Source: Rhytidiadelphus loreus
Taxonomy: Eukaryota > Streptophyta > Bryopsida > Hypnales > Hylocomiaceae
Length of the DNA stretch: 64,000 bases
Assembly: GCA_947034895.1 (NCBI GenBank)
Contig: OX344762.1
Location: 1,986,501-2,050,500, forward strand
Reading direction: 5' to 3'
The notes beneath the pieces are model-generated. The model saw nothing but the letters and a program-made list of their open reading frames with translations, had not been told where the DNA came from and searched no databases. Made by a program: the position numbers and the translations under genes. Shown in pieces: positions 12,023-22,599 of the stretch (its first letter is position 1; the number at the start of each line of letters is the position of its first letter).

Positions 12023-12707
12023 ATAATGTATTACCGAATGGACTCCAGTAATAGTGTCATTATCACGTCTTTGGTCTTAGGGTCTTTGCGTTGGACACAT
12101 GATGATCAGACTCTGAAAGTCACGCCAATCTGTAAAGATTAGTTCTTTCCGTCTTCTTCTTGTCATCATCACAGGGTCCCTAAGATAACAACATGAATGA
12201 ATTAGATCCAGTGAGTTCACACTTGTTGTTTGGAATGGTGTAGTAGCAAGTGAACCTGGTCCACAAGTGAATCTAGCCCAACCGTGCATCTAAATTCATC
12301 CCTGACATTCTTGCTTATAAAATGAACGAGAATAGCAAAGTTACTGTAGGAGAATTAAACGAGACTCACATGCAGAAGCTACAAACAAAGTTCCCAGGGA
12401 GCTCGTTTCCACCGTCGAAATCCGCCACGTCAGAAATCTCATCGGAAAAGGAACTTACCTTTGGACACTGCAAATGCCGCAGAGCATGGGCGCCAAGTGG
12501 AGTGGCTCGAAGTCCCTGCCCATCTCCATGCCAACTGTACAATCGACGTGCTTCTATAGCGACTTTAGTATATTTGACGAAGTATATGCCTCATCACCTC
12601 CATAAACCCAGTCTTACATTGATGCACCGAGGCTTTCTCAAATCGTTTCGTTGTACCGGACGCCGATTTGTAGCTCCAGTTGCAGAGAGAATTGTTTGCT
12701 TGCAGAG

Positions 12708-13871
12708 ATGGGGGGTTCCAATCCTGTAGTGCTGGTGGGGTTGCTCACGGCGGTCAGCTTGGTCATCACCATCTTCAAGTGGCACGATGCACCCCACAAA
12801 GTCCCCATCTGGTGGGATTTACATGGTGCGTGTAGCATTGATCAATTCTCTGTGATGTTTGTACCCTAATTTTTACGTCAAACTTTGTACAGTGCTCTTT
12901 GTTGCAAGAGATTAGTTTTGGCCTTGTCGAGGTTGTTTCTGAGCTGTGTGTGTCTCTGGAAATGTGCAGCTCATCCGTGGCTTTGGGCCCCGCGATGGTT
13001 TGGACTCATCTTGCTTCCAGTGCTGACCTTCCTCGTGCCCTATGGCCTGTACCAAGCTGTCATCAATAGCGACCTGGAGAGTCATGGGTAATGCTCACTC
13101 TCTACTTACTCTTGCTACTGCTCAGGGAACTTCGCCTCCTGAAATGTTGATGTTTGTACATTCTCTACATAGAACACACTCCGAGTGTCCCCTGTAACCC
13201 TATTCCCACCAACTGCTGTGTCTGTACCTGGAATTGGTGTCTCAAACCTCCTTTAGCGAGTTTTTCCCTCTTCAGTACTATGGTATTGAACGGATACTGT
13301 TCTTCAGATTCAGATCATGTGGAATACCAATAGGAAGATTTACCAATTGTACCAATTTTTCATTCCTGCACCTCACTGCTCTTGCAAAACATGCTGTCTG
13401 GTTTCGCTCACCGGTGAATATTTTGCTTGCAGGCATGAGTCGAAGCACTCCATCTTCCACATCATCACGCTCCCTGCCATCTTCCTCTTCATCATTCAAA
13501 CGTTCGTCCTGCTTCCGGCAGCTGTGGGGCCGCTCCACAACTTCCCTGCTCGCATGTTCGTGGCCAACGTAGCATTGTGGCTGCTCATCTGGTTCGGACA
13601 CAACCTGAAGCACGTGGAGCCGAACTATGTGATCGGCATCGTCAACCCCTGGACGTCAACCGCCGCATGGGACAGCCTGCACAACCAAGCCGGTCTCATC
13701 TTCCAAGTCTCCGGGGTGCTGCTCTTCATTCTGGCCTTCTTCGTCCCCATCGGCTGGCCTCTCACGGTGGTCTTGGTTGTGTTGTGGTTTGGGCCGTACA
13801 TCATCAGCTATGTTCTGGCCTACACCACGGCCTCGTCCTCTGCGGACCGGGAGCCTCTTGTCAATGCTTGA
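12708..13871 (+). CDS. SdpI-family (DUF1648 + SdpI) six-span membrane protein
   Basis: Spliced model with three exons: 12708-12825, 12970-13087 and 13433-13871. All introns are GT-AG and all phases close, giving 224 residues. About six hydrophobic spans are visible (near residues 6-24, 49-69, 88-108, 119-137, 165-184 and 187-210). The first part has the DUF1648 pattern (VPIWWDLH near 32-39, then a basic-aromatic turn and a Pro-broken helix). The second part carries the SdpI core PNYVIGI..PWT (142-152), followed by W, H, G at the usual spacing. In bacteria, SdpI proteins give immunity to a secreted peptide and signal to a repressor; the role in a plant is unknown. The start ATG gives the shortest N-terminus before the first span. 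An AATAAA lies about 115 bp after the stop. A decayed copy of the gene's 3' end follows at 14061-14310. Confidence 0.8.
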
Positions 13872-14060
13872 AAAGCTGGAATCTTGAGGAAAGTGCTTTC
13901 CAGTTATAAGTTTCTGTAATGTGTTCCCTATAGAGTGTAAAGATGCTGCTGAATGTGTGATTGATGTTTATGTACTTCCGCTGAAATAAAATGTTTGCTT
14001 TCATCTCTTGATATCTGAACTGCTTGGATTACGGTTGCATTTCACTCTTTTGTTCAGTTG

Positions 14061-14310
14061 TCGATGTTGTGGCTGGTTTCTACTTCTCAGCTGTGTTTTG
14101 GCCTACACCACTACCTCGTCCTCCTTGGAGTAGGAACTTCTTGTCAACGCTTGAAGATTCCAAGGGCCGGAACGTGTCCTCAGACATATCTGTTTCAGTT
14201 ATGTGTTGCTGATGCTGTGAAGTTGATGAATTTGTAATTGATGTGCGTGCACTGATACGGAAATGAAAATGTATGCTTTCATTTCTTGAAATTTCAACTT
14301 GTTGAAACAC
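14061..14310 (+). pseudogene. Decayed duplicate of SdpI gene 3' end
   Basis: This stretch realigns with 13776-14030, the last coding codons plus 3' UTR of the SdpI-family gene. Shared phrases include GTTnTGGCCTACACCAC, CTCGTCCTC, CTTCTTGTCAA and GCTTGA, then AATTGATGT and TATGCTTTCAT in the UTR. Read in the parental frame, a TAG replaces part of the codon run shortly before the old stop, so it cannot encode the parental C-terminus. It looks like the remnant of a tandem duplication. Confidence 0.7.
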
Positions 14311-15129
14311 TTTGTTGGGTTCTCGATGTGCGAAATGGGCGAAAGACGTTTCTGTTCTACTATGGCTACCCAGAAGATGCAAACATCCGTTTTGGGTATC
14401 AATATACTTCCATCAATATACTATGAATGACGGCACAATCCGTGTTTGAGGCTTGAGTATTTTCGTAGCACCGTACTCCCTGATGGTACTCTTTTTGTCG
14501 TTGAATGGTACTCCGTACTATGGAATCGTACCTGTTAGGCGTTTGTAAAGTTCGTGTTCCTGTTGCTACAGTTTACAAACTGAGGATTGTTAAGAGGATC
14601 TGGAAATACGTAACATTGTTTACCAATGAGGTATGGGTGCCTTTTGCATCCTTGAAAAGGTGATCCCCACAGTGAACAAAACTGTCTTATATGGCTCCTT
14701 AGTGGAGCCCAATCCTTTCACTACTAAATGATATGTCCCTCACAAGCATTTAGGGAGGCATAATATCTTCATAAGATTTTAACTTTGTAAGATTTTTCCC
14801 TTATCACTTTGGTCAATTTGGCAATATAGGGTTGAAGAATTGAAGAACTTGAAAGTTGTTTTCTAGAATTATCCCCTTCCATTTTACAATATCACCCCCC
14901 TTTCTTTGGCTTCTAAAAATACAAAATGAAAATGAAAACAATCAAAACTAAGTAACTTGGATCCTAACATATAAAACTTGCAATTGCAAAAATTAACAAA
15001 ATATTTGAAATTTTCAAATGGAATGCAAGTCCCTCTTTTTCTACACTATAATCTAACTCGATTGTAGACTATTCTATTGGAAGGGGATTGTTTTTATCAT
15101 TTTAGATGCCATTATTATGTCGCTTTTAA

Positions 15130-15354
15130 CCCTTGAAGGATGAAGGGGTGACCTTGGTAATCAGCCCTTTTCATCACTATATGAATCATGAGCTTTAGAA
15201 ATAGCAAAAGCACTCATTGGAAGTCAAACTATTGTAAAAGACTTCCCCTTTTCACAACAAAAATTCCAAAGATGCCAATAGTTGCACTTTTGTCCTACTA
15301 CAAAGATTCCATGTCATCCATCAAACATGAAACGTCCTCCTTGACATTTAAGGG
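15130..15354 (+). mobile_element. Possible piggyBac-like MITE
   Basis: A 225-bp non-coding segment starting CCCTTGAAGGATG and ending CATTTAAGGG, with TTAA on both sides (15126-15129 and 15355-15358). The left end resembles that of the element at 6193. The right end is weakly matched, so this is a tentative relative. Confidence 0.4.
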
Positions 15355-17091
15355 TTAAGCTCCCTCATTATTATAATTATAACCTAAAAGCATCTGTCAA
15401 GATTGTGGGAAAACGAAAGAATATGCCTTGGAGTCTAGAAATAATCATAAATGTTTTTAAAATAATTTTTTAAAATTTATGTATAAATAGTTTTTTAGTT
15501 TTTTAGTTTTTTTAGTTTTTAATAATTTGTAGTATTATAAACGTTTGTAAATTTTTTAAATAAATTTGAGCCTCAAAAATCTCGTTCACACCTTTGCTGC
15601 ATGGAGTACTTCCTATGTTTTCTAGTATACAAAAAGTTGACAATACAAAAAATACCATGTAAACCAGTTTCAACCTAAATAAAGGCAAGAATAAATGTCA
15701 TCATTGGAATAAATAATTTTGTGCCTCAAACAAATTTCAACTCTCATTGGTTGCATTTGAAGCCTATAGCATTCTTTAGTGGTATTGGCGATTATTCAAG
15801 ATCCAAATGTAAACATTAGATGGGATTCAGCCATCAGGGAGGGTTGTGAGTTCCCCAGTCGAAACCAGTTTGAAACCCACCGATACCTGCAGTTCCTCGC
15901 TTGTGCTGACTTGGCCAAGCAACTGCCAGGTCAAAGTTTTTGAAAAAAAAAAAAAAATTAACTTTGTTTTTCATTTTAAGGACTTAAAATTTTTATTTTT
16001 ATTTTTTTGAAAAAAAAAAATCTGCTGTCGCGTTCGATGGGGTTCTCAGGGAACGGAGCTGGGAACAGTGCCAAAACGGCCCTCCAGCCCCCCGGAATCC
16101 CATCTAATGATGAATTGATAAACAAAAATGGCTCTAAAATAATCATAGTGTTAGTTATAATACAGTTCAATCACAATACCTCAATTGGTGGGAAGGCATG
16201 TAAAAATGGATCAATTATATTTATGATGATTGCTATTCATTCAATATGAATAGGGAGTTTTTGAAGTGTCCAAATTTTGTAGTTAGGTGGTTTATGCAAG
16301 AATTGACTTGATATTAATTTGTGTTTTTTTGGTAATTTTGAGGATGACTCGTTTGGAAGAAGATTACAATAGAGATTGTTACAATATGTACACCTAATAG
16401 GGTGTTTACACTTACTCACAACCGAGTGAATAAGGACCAAGTTTATTCACCTTATTTTAGCAAATCCCAAGTTTAGTTTACATGTAAGGGAACCAATTTT
16501 GATAGTGATTTTTTAAGTCAAGTGACAAGCAAAGCTACTAGTACCTTAGTAAGCCTAATAAAGTGCATATAGAGGGGTAGAAAAATAGCTTTTAAAAGAA
16601 TGTTTTATTCTATGGAAGATTTTCAATCCACACAACCATACCTCAAGCTAAAATTAAGTCTTAAAATATTTTTATAAAGTAGCTTTACTCATGAGTATGT
16701 GCAAATGAAAAATAGTGAAAATATCACTTTGTGAGTAAGCCTAATAAAGTGCATATAGGGGTTTGGAAAAATGACTTCTAAAAGAAAATTCTATTATAGG
16801 GAAGATTTCACTCTACAAGACAAAATAGAGTCTGTAAATACTTTTATAGAGCAGCTTGAAAAATAGTGAAAATATTTGTGGGTCAAGTGACTTGACTCAC
16901 TTGTGACTTGTGAGTATGTTGTAAACGCCCTAATAAGGCCAGGTGGACTCACGGTGCCAAGTGTGCCAAACGAGGCAGAAAACTTGAGCCTCACTGCTCA
17001 TATAAACATACAATCGGTCGTGATCGACAACCAGACGTTCCTTCTTCTGCTTCATTTTCTGCTTCAAGCGTTTGTTAGTTTTGTTTGTGAA

Positions 17092-17100
17092 TTAGGGTTT
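17092..17100 (+). promoter_or_regulatory. telo-box upstream of PI31
   Basis: TTAGGGTTT about 175 bp before the PI31 start codon, at the left edge of a duplicated leader segment. The second duplicate has GTAGGGTTT, one base off. Confidence 0.4.
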
Positions 17101-17253
17101 CACGGCCCCGAGCTTATAATCTTGTCTTCAACGACAACTCTCGATCGGACTCACACAAATCAACCTCTGTATGTGAAGTAGGGTTTCAAGGCCCCGAGCT
17201 TATATTCTTGTCTTCAACGACAACTCTCGATCGGACTCACACAAATCAACCTC
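17094..17253 (+). repeat. Tandem duplication in PI31 leader
   Basis: Two 74-bp copies, 17094-17167 and 17180-17253, differ at only a few bases and are offset by 86 bp. Each contains GCCCCGAGCTTATA, CTTGTCTTCAACGACAACTC and TCGATCGGACTCACAC. They lie just upstream of the PI31 start codon, in likely promoter or 5' UTR. Confidence 0.85.
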
Positions 17254-17272
17254 CGCTGCAGCAGCAGCAGCG

Positions 17273-20200
17273 ATGTCTACCGCGGGACCTGTTCTGGGCG
17301 TTATCCGCGCGTCACGTCCTTCTCTCCGCTCTGCTCTGGATCGCGCTGCTTTCGCCGTGCACGCTACGTTTTTATCGGCTGGCTATTCCCTCGTCGCCAC
17401 TGGCACCAAAGCCAATTCCACGACTGCAGGTTCCGTCTCTGTTCCTTGCTCGCTTCTTTCTTTCTGATCTCTGTGTGCGTCCAATTCACATCTGGCCATT
17501 CTGAGCTCTGGATCTATTTGATTGCACCGAGCTTACTGGAAAATGGAATATTCTCGGTCTCTGGTTTCTAATTCAGTGACAATTCCAACTTTTTTCAATG
17601 TTTGTATAGTACATTCAGCTTGAGAACAGAGTGATTACAAGCAGAGTCGATTATAAACGCAATGCAAGGCAATTGAAAATTGTTGTGAATTAGGGTATTC
17701 CGTTTTCCAGTAACTGAGGATTGCATTCTGTGTACTCTTGTGGAGCGAGTGGCAATGAGTTGTTTGATTGGAACGATTAATTGGACGCGAAGATCGCAGT
17801 CTGAAATTCCATGTGTCGTGATTTAGCAGGAAGAGAGGAGGAGGCTGAGGTTGGAATCGATGGATGGGATGAGATGAACGGCGCATATGCATTCCGGTAT
17901 TCCGGAAGCGGTCAGGCCGATCTCTTGCCGACAGTTACAGTGAAATGCATGGCCATGGGCGACTCCCTCATGGTTGATGCCGTGTCATCGGATTCGGATA
18001 CTCCTGTACATACTGAGATTAAGTAATTGGATGAACCTTTATTCTTTCCCATGGATTCGCATGATTGCCCAGGCAGCAGAACCCGTAGTATTTTGATCTA
18101 CTCTTGCGCGTTTTGGGCTTCTTTATTAGAAAGAGAGCTTCCTCTTGTTTCTAATTCACGTATTGTCGATCCAATCGCAGGGCAAGCCTCTATGCAGCGG
18201 ATGGAGATGCAGGCACCTACAATCAGCAGTATACTAACCTTGACGGCTTGGTCAATCTTGTAAACTCGTCCATCCTGGGTAAAATTTCACCAAAGAAAGA
18301 GAAAGCACCTGCAGCTGCTCCAAGAACGTGTGTCTAATCCCTTCACTTCTTGATTTTGCCTTGACTTTTCACTATTAGCGCTTAATTTGTTTCAGATTTT
18401 GAATTGCATATTTGATTTTGTGCGTTGCTCCTAACATGTTGAACTGTTTTCAGTATTTGCTGAAAAAAGCATCCCACTTTCGTGTAGACATGGCACATAT
18501 TAATTGTGACACCACTCTACTGATAGCAGGACTACTCACGAGCAAACTGGTGAAGGTAGGCGTTCATCGGAAATGGGTAGTTCCCTCATAGATGACCGGC
18601 AGCGATCTGGTGGTCCTGGGTATGTAATTTTATCTGTATTTTTGAATTAATTTGTCGTCTGCGCTTTCAGCATCGTGGAAAACTGTAGAACACGTGCTCT
18701 ATGTGTACATGGAGTTATTCTAAGCAAAGGCGCATGACTATGTATGATTATTCCCACCTTTCGTTGTGAGCAGATTTCCGTATCCTCAAGTACCGGGACT
18801 CGATGGTAGCGATCTTTTTCCTTCACCAGGAGCAGGAGTTTTTGTTCCACGGTGAGATGCTCACTTGCTTAATCTTCTGCTGCATCCCTTTATATCAAAG
18901 GTTAAAGGTTAAAGTGATATAATTTAGGATTATTCCTTGTGGGCCTACTTCACTACTGTAGTGAAGATGCCCTAGTAGCATGCATATTTGGCGTCTTACT
19001 GGAAATTTTTGCAGCGCTATTTGAAATCAACGAGGGCATTGTCTAGGTCGTTTTGGCGTGTAGGGTTATTATTCAGGGCTGTCTTAGTACATTGTTTCGA
19101 TAGTACTATGTTTTTACAGGTAAAATTTGACTAGTTAGAAGCTATGCTGCAAAATTTGAGGGTGGATGTTTTGTGATGAACTTTGTGCATTTCAAATGTT
19201 ACTGAACACCGTAATGATTTTGTGCAGTGGGAACCCCTTCGGAGGTCCTGGAATGCTAGTCGGTGCGTCCCTCTATCCTCCTTTGCAGTGTGCTATTATT
19301 TCTCTAACATTTTCCTATGTGTTATTTTCGAATATTGGATTCAGAATGGTACGTCGTTTGCCTAGGCTTGAACTAAGGTACTGATGTGTAGGCCCAAATG
19401 ACCCACGATGGGGTCCAGTGGGGGTGCCTCGACCAGACCATCCTAGTATCGGTGGTGTTCCGTACGTGATATTTCATCCCTTCTCGACTTCTTAAAAATG
19501 GGAATACTTTTTGTTTTAGCTGCAGATGACTTTAATGACAATGGTGGCCTTGTTCGTTTTCAATATTGTCTGAATTAAGAGCCACTGCACCTATTTTTGG
19601 AATGAAGTGGGATCAATGTGTCTCTTAACTCGATCGTCTCTTCTTGAGTACTATATTTTCCATAATCACTTGAAACCAAATTTGAGCAGGCTCGATTGAA
19701 CATAGCTGACATTTTTGTGGGGATATAATGTTTGCTGTGCAGAGGTGTGCCACCGGGCGCTCGGTTTGACCCTTATGGACCACCAGGAGTTCCAGGCTTT
19801 GAACCCAGCCGCTTCACTAGGTAGTGGATCGTTTCGTACCTTCTCGAGATGCATGAATCACCTACAGATCCTCATCTGGTCTCTTGCTTTTATTGGTTGA
19901 GCGTATTAACTGGTTAATGTTTTCATACTTGACCAAGATGCTAATGAGGAACACGTCCGCATTTTTAAGCGCGACTGTTTTGTTCTTAGCTGCAGATGGC
20001 TTTAATAACAATGAACAAAGTTGCTTAGCCTGTAGGAAAGTACTTATTCTGTATGTGTGCCATATATTGTTACCTGTATCACTTGTAAGTTCTGTTTTTT
20101 TTGTTTTTTAACCGAGGCTATTTGCCCAACTCCCTTTAAGATTTTAGCCTGCAGAGTGAATTGCTGTGGATTAACTCAATGTTCGTGCTCCACTACATGT

Positions 20201-20424
20201 CAATTTGGAGGAGGTTTGCTTACCACATAAGATTTAAGAACTTGTTTGAAAATGTTGATATGGGAGACAGGTTTTGTGCAAAGAAGAAATTGTTCGGTCA
20301 TTGAAGTAATCCTTGATTTCAACCACTGGGTAAAGTTTACTCATGAAATGGTTTGTTGTGCAGGGATCCAAGGAGAGGGCCGGGCGGTCACCCTGATTTG
20401 GAACATTTTCCCTCTGACTTCTAG
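17273..20424 (+). CDS. PI31: Proteasome regulator PI31
   Basis: Nine-exon model: 17273-17429, 17830-18022, 18181-18327, 18530-18619, 18774-18851, 19228-19262, 19392-19461, 19743-19820 and 20364-20424. All joins are GT-AG and in frame, giving 302 residues, the length I recall for Arabidopsis PI31. The N-terminal FP domain is visible (IRASRPSLRSALDRAAFAVH, then GYSLVATG and VGIDGWDEMNGAYAF). The C-terminal half is Pro/Gly-rich with the conserved stretches DLFPSPGAG, PPGARFDPYGPPGVPGFEP and HPDLEHFP. PI31 binds 20S proteasomes, and in other organisms it acts in proteasome assembly or transport and as an adaptor for F-box proteins. The first codon is the first ATG after a duplicated leader. Exon 6 is only 35 bases. 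Confidence 0.93.
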
Positions 20425-22599
20425 GTCTTTTTCCAAAGCGAAATGAATATTCACCTAGGGCCTGGTTTCATTTTGGTATCCTTTGTAGTGTTATTCCCAA
20501 GCGGCATGATATTCAGCAATGAGTGCCAAGGTTTTGGGTATTTAAGTGGAAGACTTTCGTCTCATGCACGGGCAAGGTGGAGATGAGATGAGATGAGATG
20601 CCCTATATAGGACCGCCCGTTTCTTAGACATATCATTCCGCTTTGTATGTATACTTCACATTTTGAAAAAAAAAAAAAATTGTACAGGAAGCTCTGTTTA
20701 TTGTATCTACCTTCCTGTATTCAGTCATGGTCTGCCTTCTTTGGCATGGGCGAATGCTGCTTACTTTTTTGAAAAAATTCTCTGCGTTTCTAAGCACATT
20801 TTTTTGTTGAAGACGGGCTACTGTGCCCCCGAATTATTTACTTCCACAAGCATTACGGATTACTACATTTAGTACATTTAGTTCTCATCTTGGATAAGAC
20901 GTCTATGTGGGCCTACATGTATGCTTCCCCTCACGATCAATTCTCAAGACCACAAATGAGAAGATATTAATATGAATGTTTTTTCGTGTTCTATAAATAA
21001 GTGGAAATCTTTTTAAAAATTTAAAAAAAAAATTGATTTTTATTCTTCAAAAAATTAGTAGTAGGATTAAGATGAAAGAAATTCTAAATTGCTCCTACTT
21101 GTATTGTTGCACATACCATTGAACTAAAATAAAATTATCACCATTAGCACCCTCCACCTCCACTCTTTGCGGTGTCCACATCCTCAACTACGTCGGTTCG
21201 ACAAATAGGACCATTGGTGGGTGTAAACACCCTATAGCTCCTTCTACGAAACCTCGTTGTAAGAGCAATGTTACTACTAGGTGTGAAAAGGGCCCTTAGA
21301 TGTTTACCGAGATGAAGGACTACGAAAACAACTCAAGACTCTCCTTTACTTGCACCCATACTTGAGTTGCAAACAAACTTTTGACATTCTCAATTGTGAG
21401 AAATGAGGATGTACAAAAGTGGGAACTCCAAACCTCAATTCAACTAGAAAGCAACTCAATGCAAAATTCACATAAGAACTCAAATGCAACCTGGAAGAAG
21501 ATTTAAGGTGGGTACACCCAAAACCACCACTTTTTGCTATTAAGCCTATCTACTATTATTAGGCTAGTCAGATTTTCACATGTTCTTATTGGTAAGTAAA
21601 AGGAGGTTCCAACGCACCAAAGAACGTGGCATTTGGAGATCCTTGGATACGGTACATTTACATGGGAATGGAGGTTATCTCATAACTGTCTAGATTCTTG
21701 CTTAAAATGTAAGTTCAAATGAACATAAGGGACTAAAGTATATTTTGAGTACACCTATTTTAGCACTTTGAAAACTCATAATTTATTCAGTTAATGTCCC
21801 AAAATCCCCTTCTAACTTCCAACTAGATCTATGAATACTCTATACAATTTCATAATGGAAACCAAACTAGAATTTTTTTTGTCAGTTGTTGGTGCAATCA
21901 TCTTATTAAAAGGGTGTGATATTCCAATGTTCCCAGTAATTCAAGACTCTCAGTGCCTGTATACTGTTTTTTTGTTAGCTCGTAAGTGCCCAAGTGATAA
22001 AGCATGAACACTTCCCTATCTATAGGTATTAAAATAAATCATTCAGAAAGTTCTTAGGACAATCACAAATTGCAAACGATAGTAATATGATTCAAAAGTT
22101 GCTATAATCGACTGTTAGCTTCGAAAGTGGACTTTCTATTTTTATCTTGGGGGCACTTAGTGTGAAGTGAAGCAGGAGAAATGAACCACCTGCACGTTCA
22201 GCATCAATGTATTGACCAAACAGAAGAATATACAAACTGTGGGTGACGGTGTGGTGGTCGAGGTTCAAATTTGAGCTTACGACCAGTATCCACTACACCA
22301 TGAAAGGAGTCCAATTCTGTCCCTTTCACTTTTCTGCTTATGACATGTGGTTGTCAACTGCATGAAAGAATAACGGAGGAGCCGACCAAACACTTCTACA
22401 TACGATTCACTTATTCACTGTGCTATCTTCTTGTCCTCACACAATCTGGTTTACTCACACAATCATATATATATACACAATGTTCTGTTAAAATGATTCA
22501 CAGTTGATGTAAATGGTATGGACTATACAGCTCTCTTACAAAGACTACAGCCGGGCCTTCCAATCTAACTTGTGTACAACTAGTTCATCACAATTCCTA
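20425..22599. other. Intergenic AT-rich region
   Basis: No coding sequence recognised. It includes the PI31 3' flank (about 20425-20900) with a GAGAT repeat near 20580, and a region of simple AT-rich DNA. A segment at about 22085-22160 (GCTTCGAAAGTGGACTTTCT, then GGGGGCACTT) is shared with 33962-34018 and with the right end of the TTAA-flanked element at 56674-56900. Confidence 0.5.

Larger units (their letters stand above)
10103..12707. other. Intergenic region with two related MITEs
   Basis: After the ABC ATPase the DNA holds a probable 3' UTR, then two elements of one MITE family (10696-11126 and 11638-12022). The stretch from about 12300 to 12707 is GC-richer and is probably promoter and 5' leader of the SdpI-family gene. 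A 135-codon ATG ORF (12322-12729) there overlaps the true start in another frame and looks like chance or an upstream ORF. Confidence 0.6.
13872..17272. other. AT-rich intergenic region
   Basis: Contains the decayed SdpI 3' end, a TTAA-flanked element at 15130-15354 and long AT-rich stretches. A segment at about 15850-16100 is distantly similar to 47940-48230, sharing the phrases CATCTAATGAT and GGCCAAG with poly-A runs. No gene is seen until the PI31 promoter region, which starts near 16900. Confidence 0.55.

Noticed and set aside
12322..12729. 135-codon ATG ORF overlapping the SdpI start
   Set aside because: Different frame from the conserved protein, no family. Likely a chance upstream ORF.
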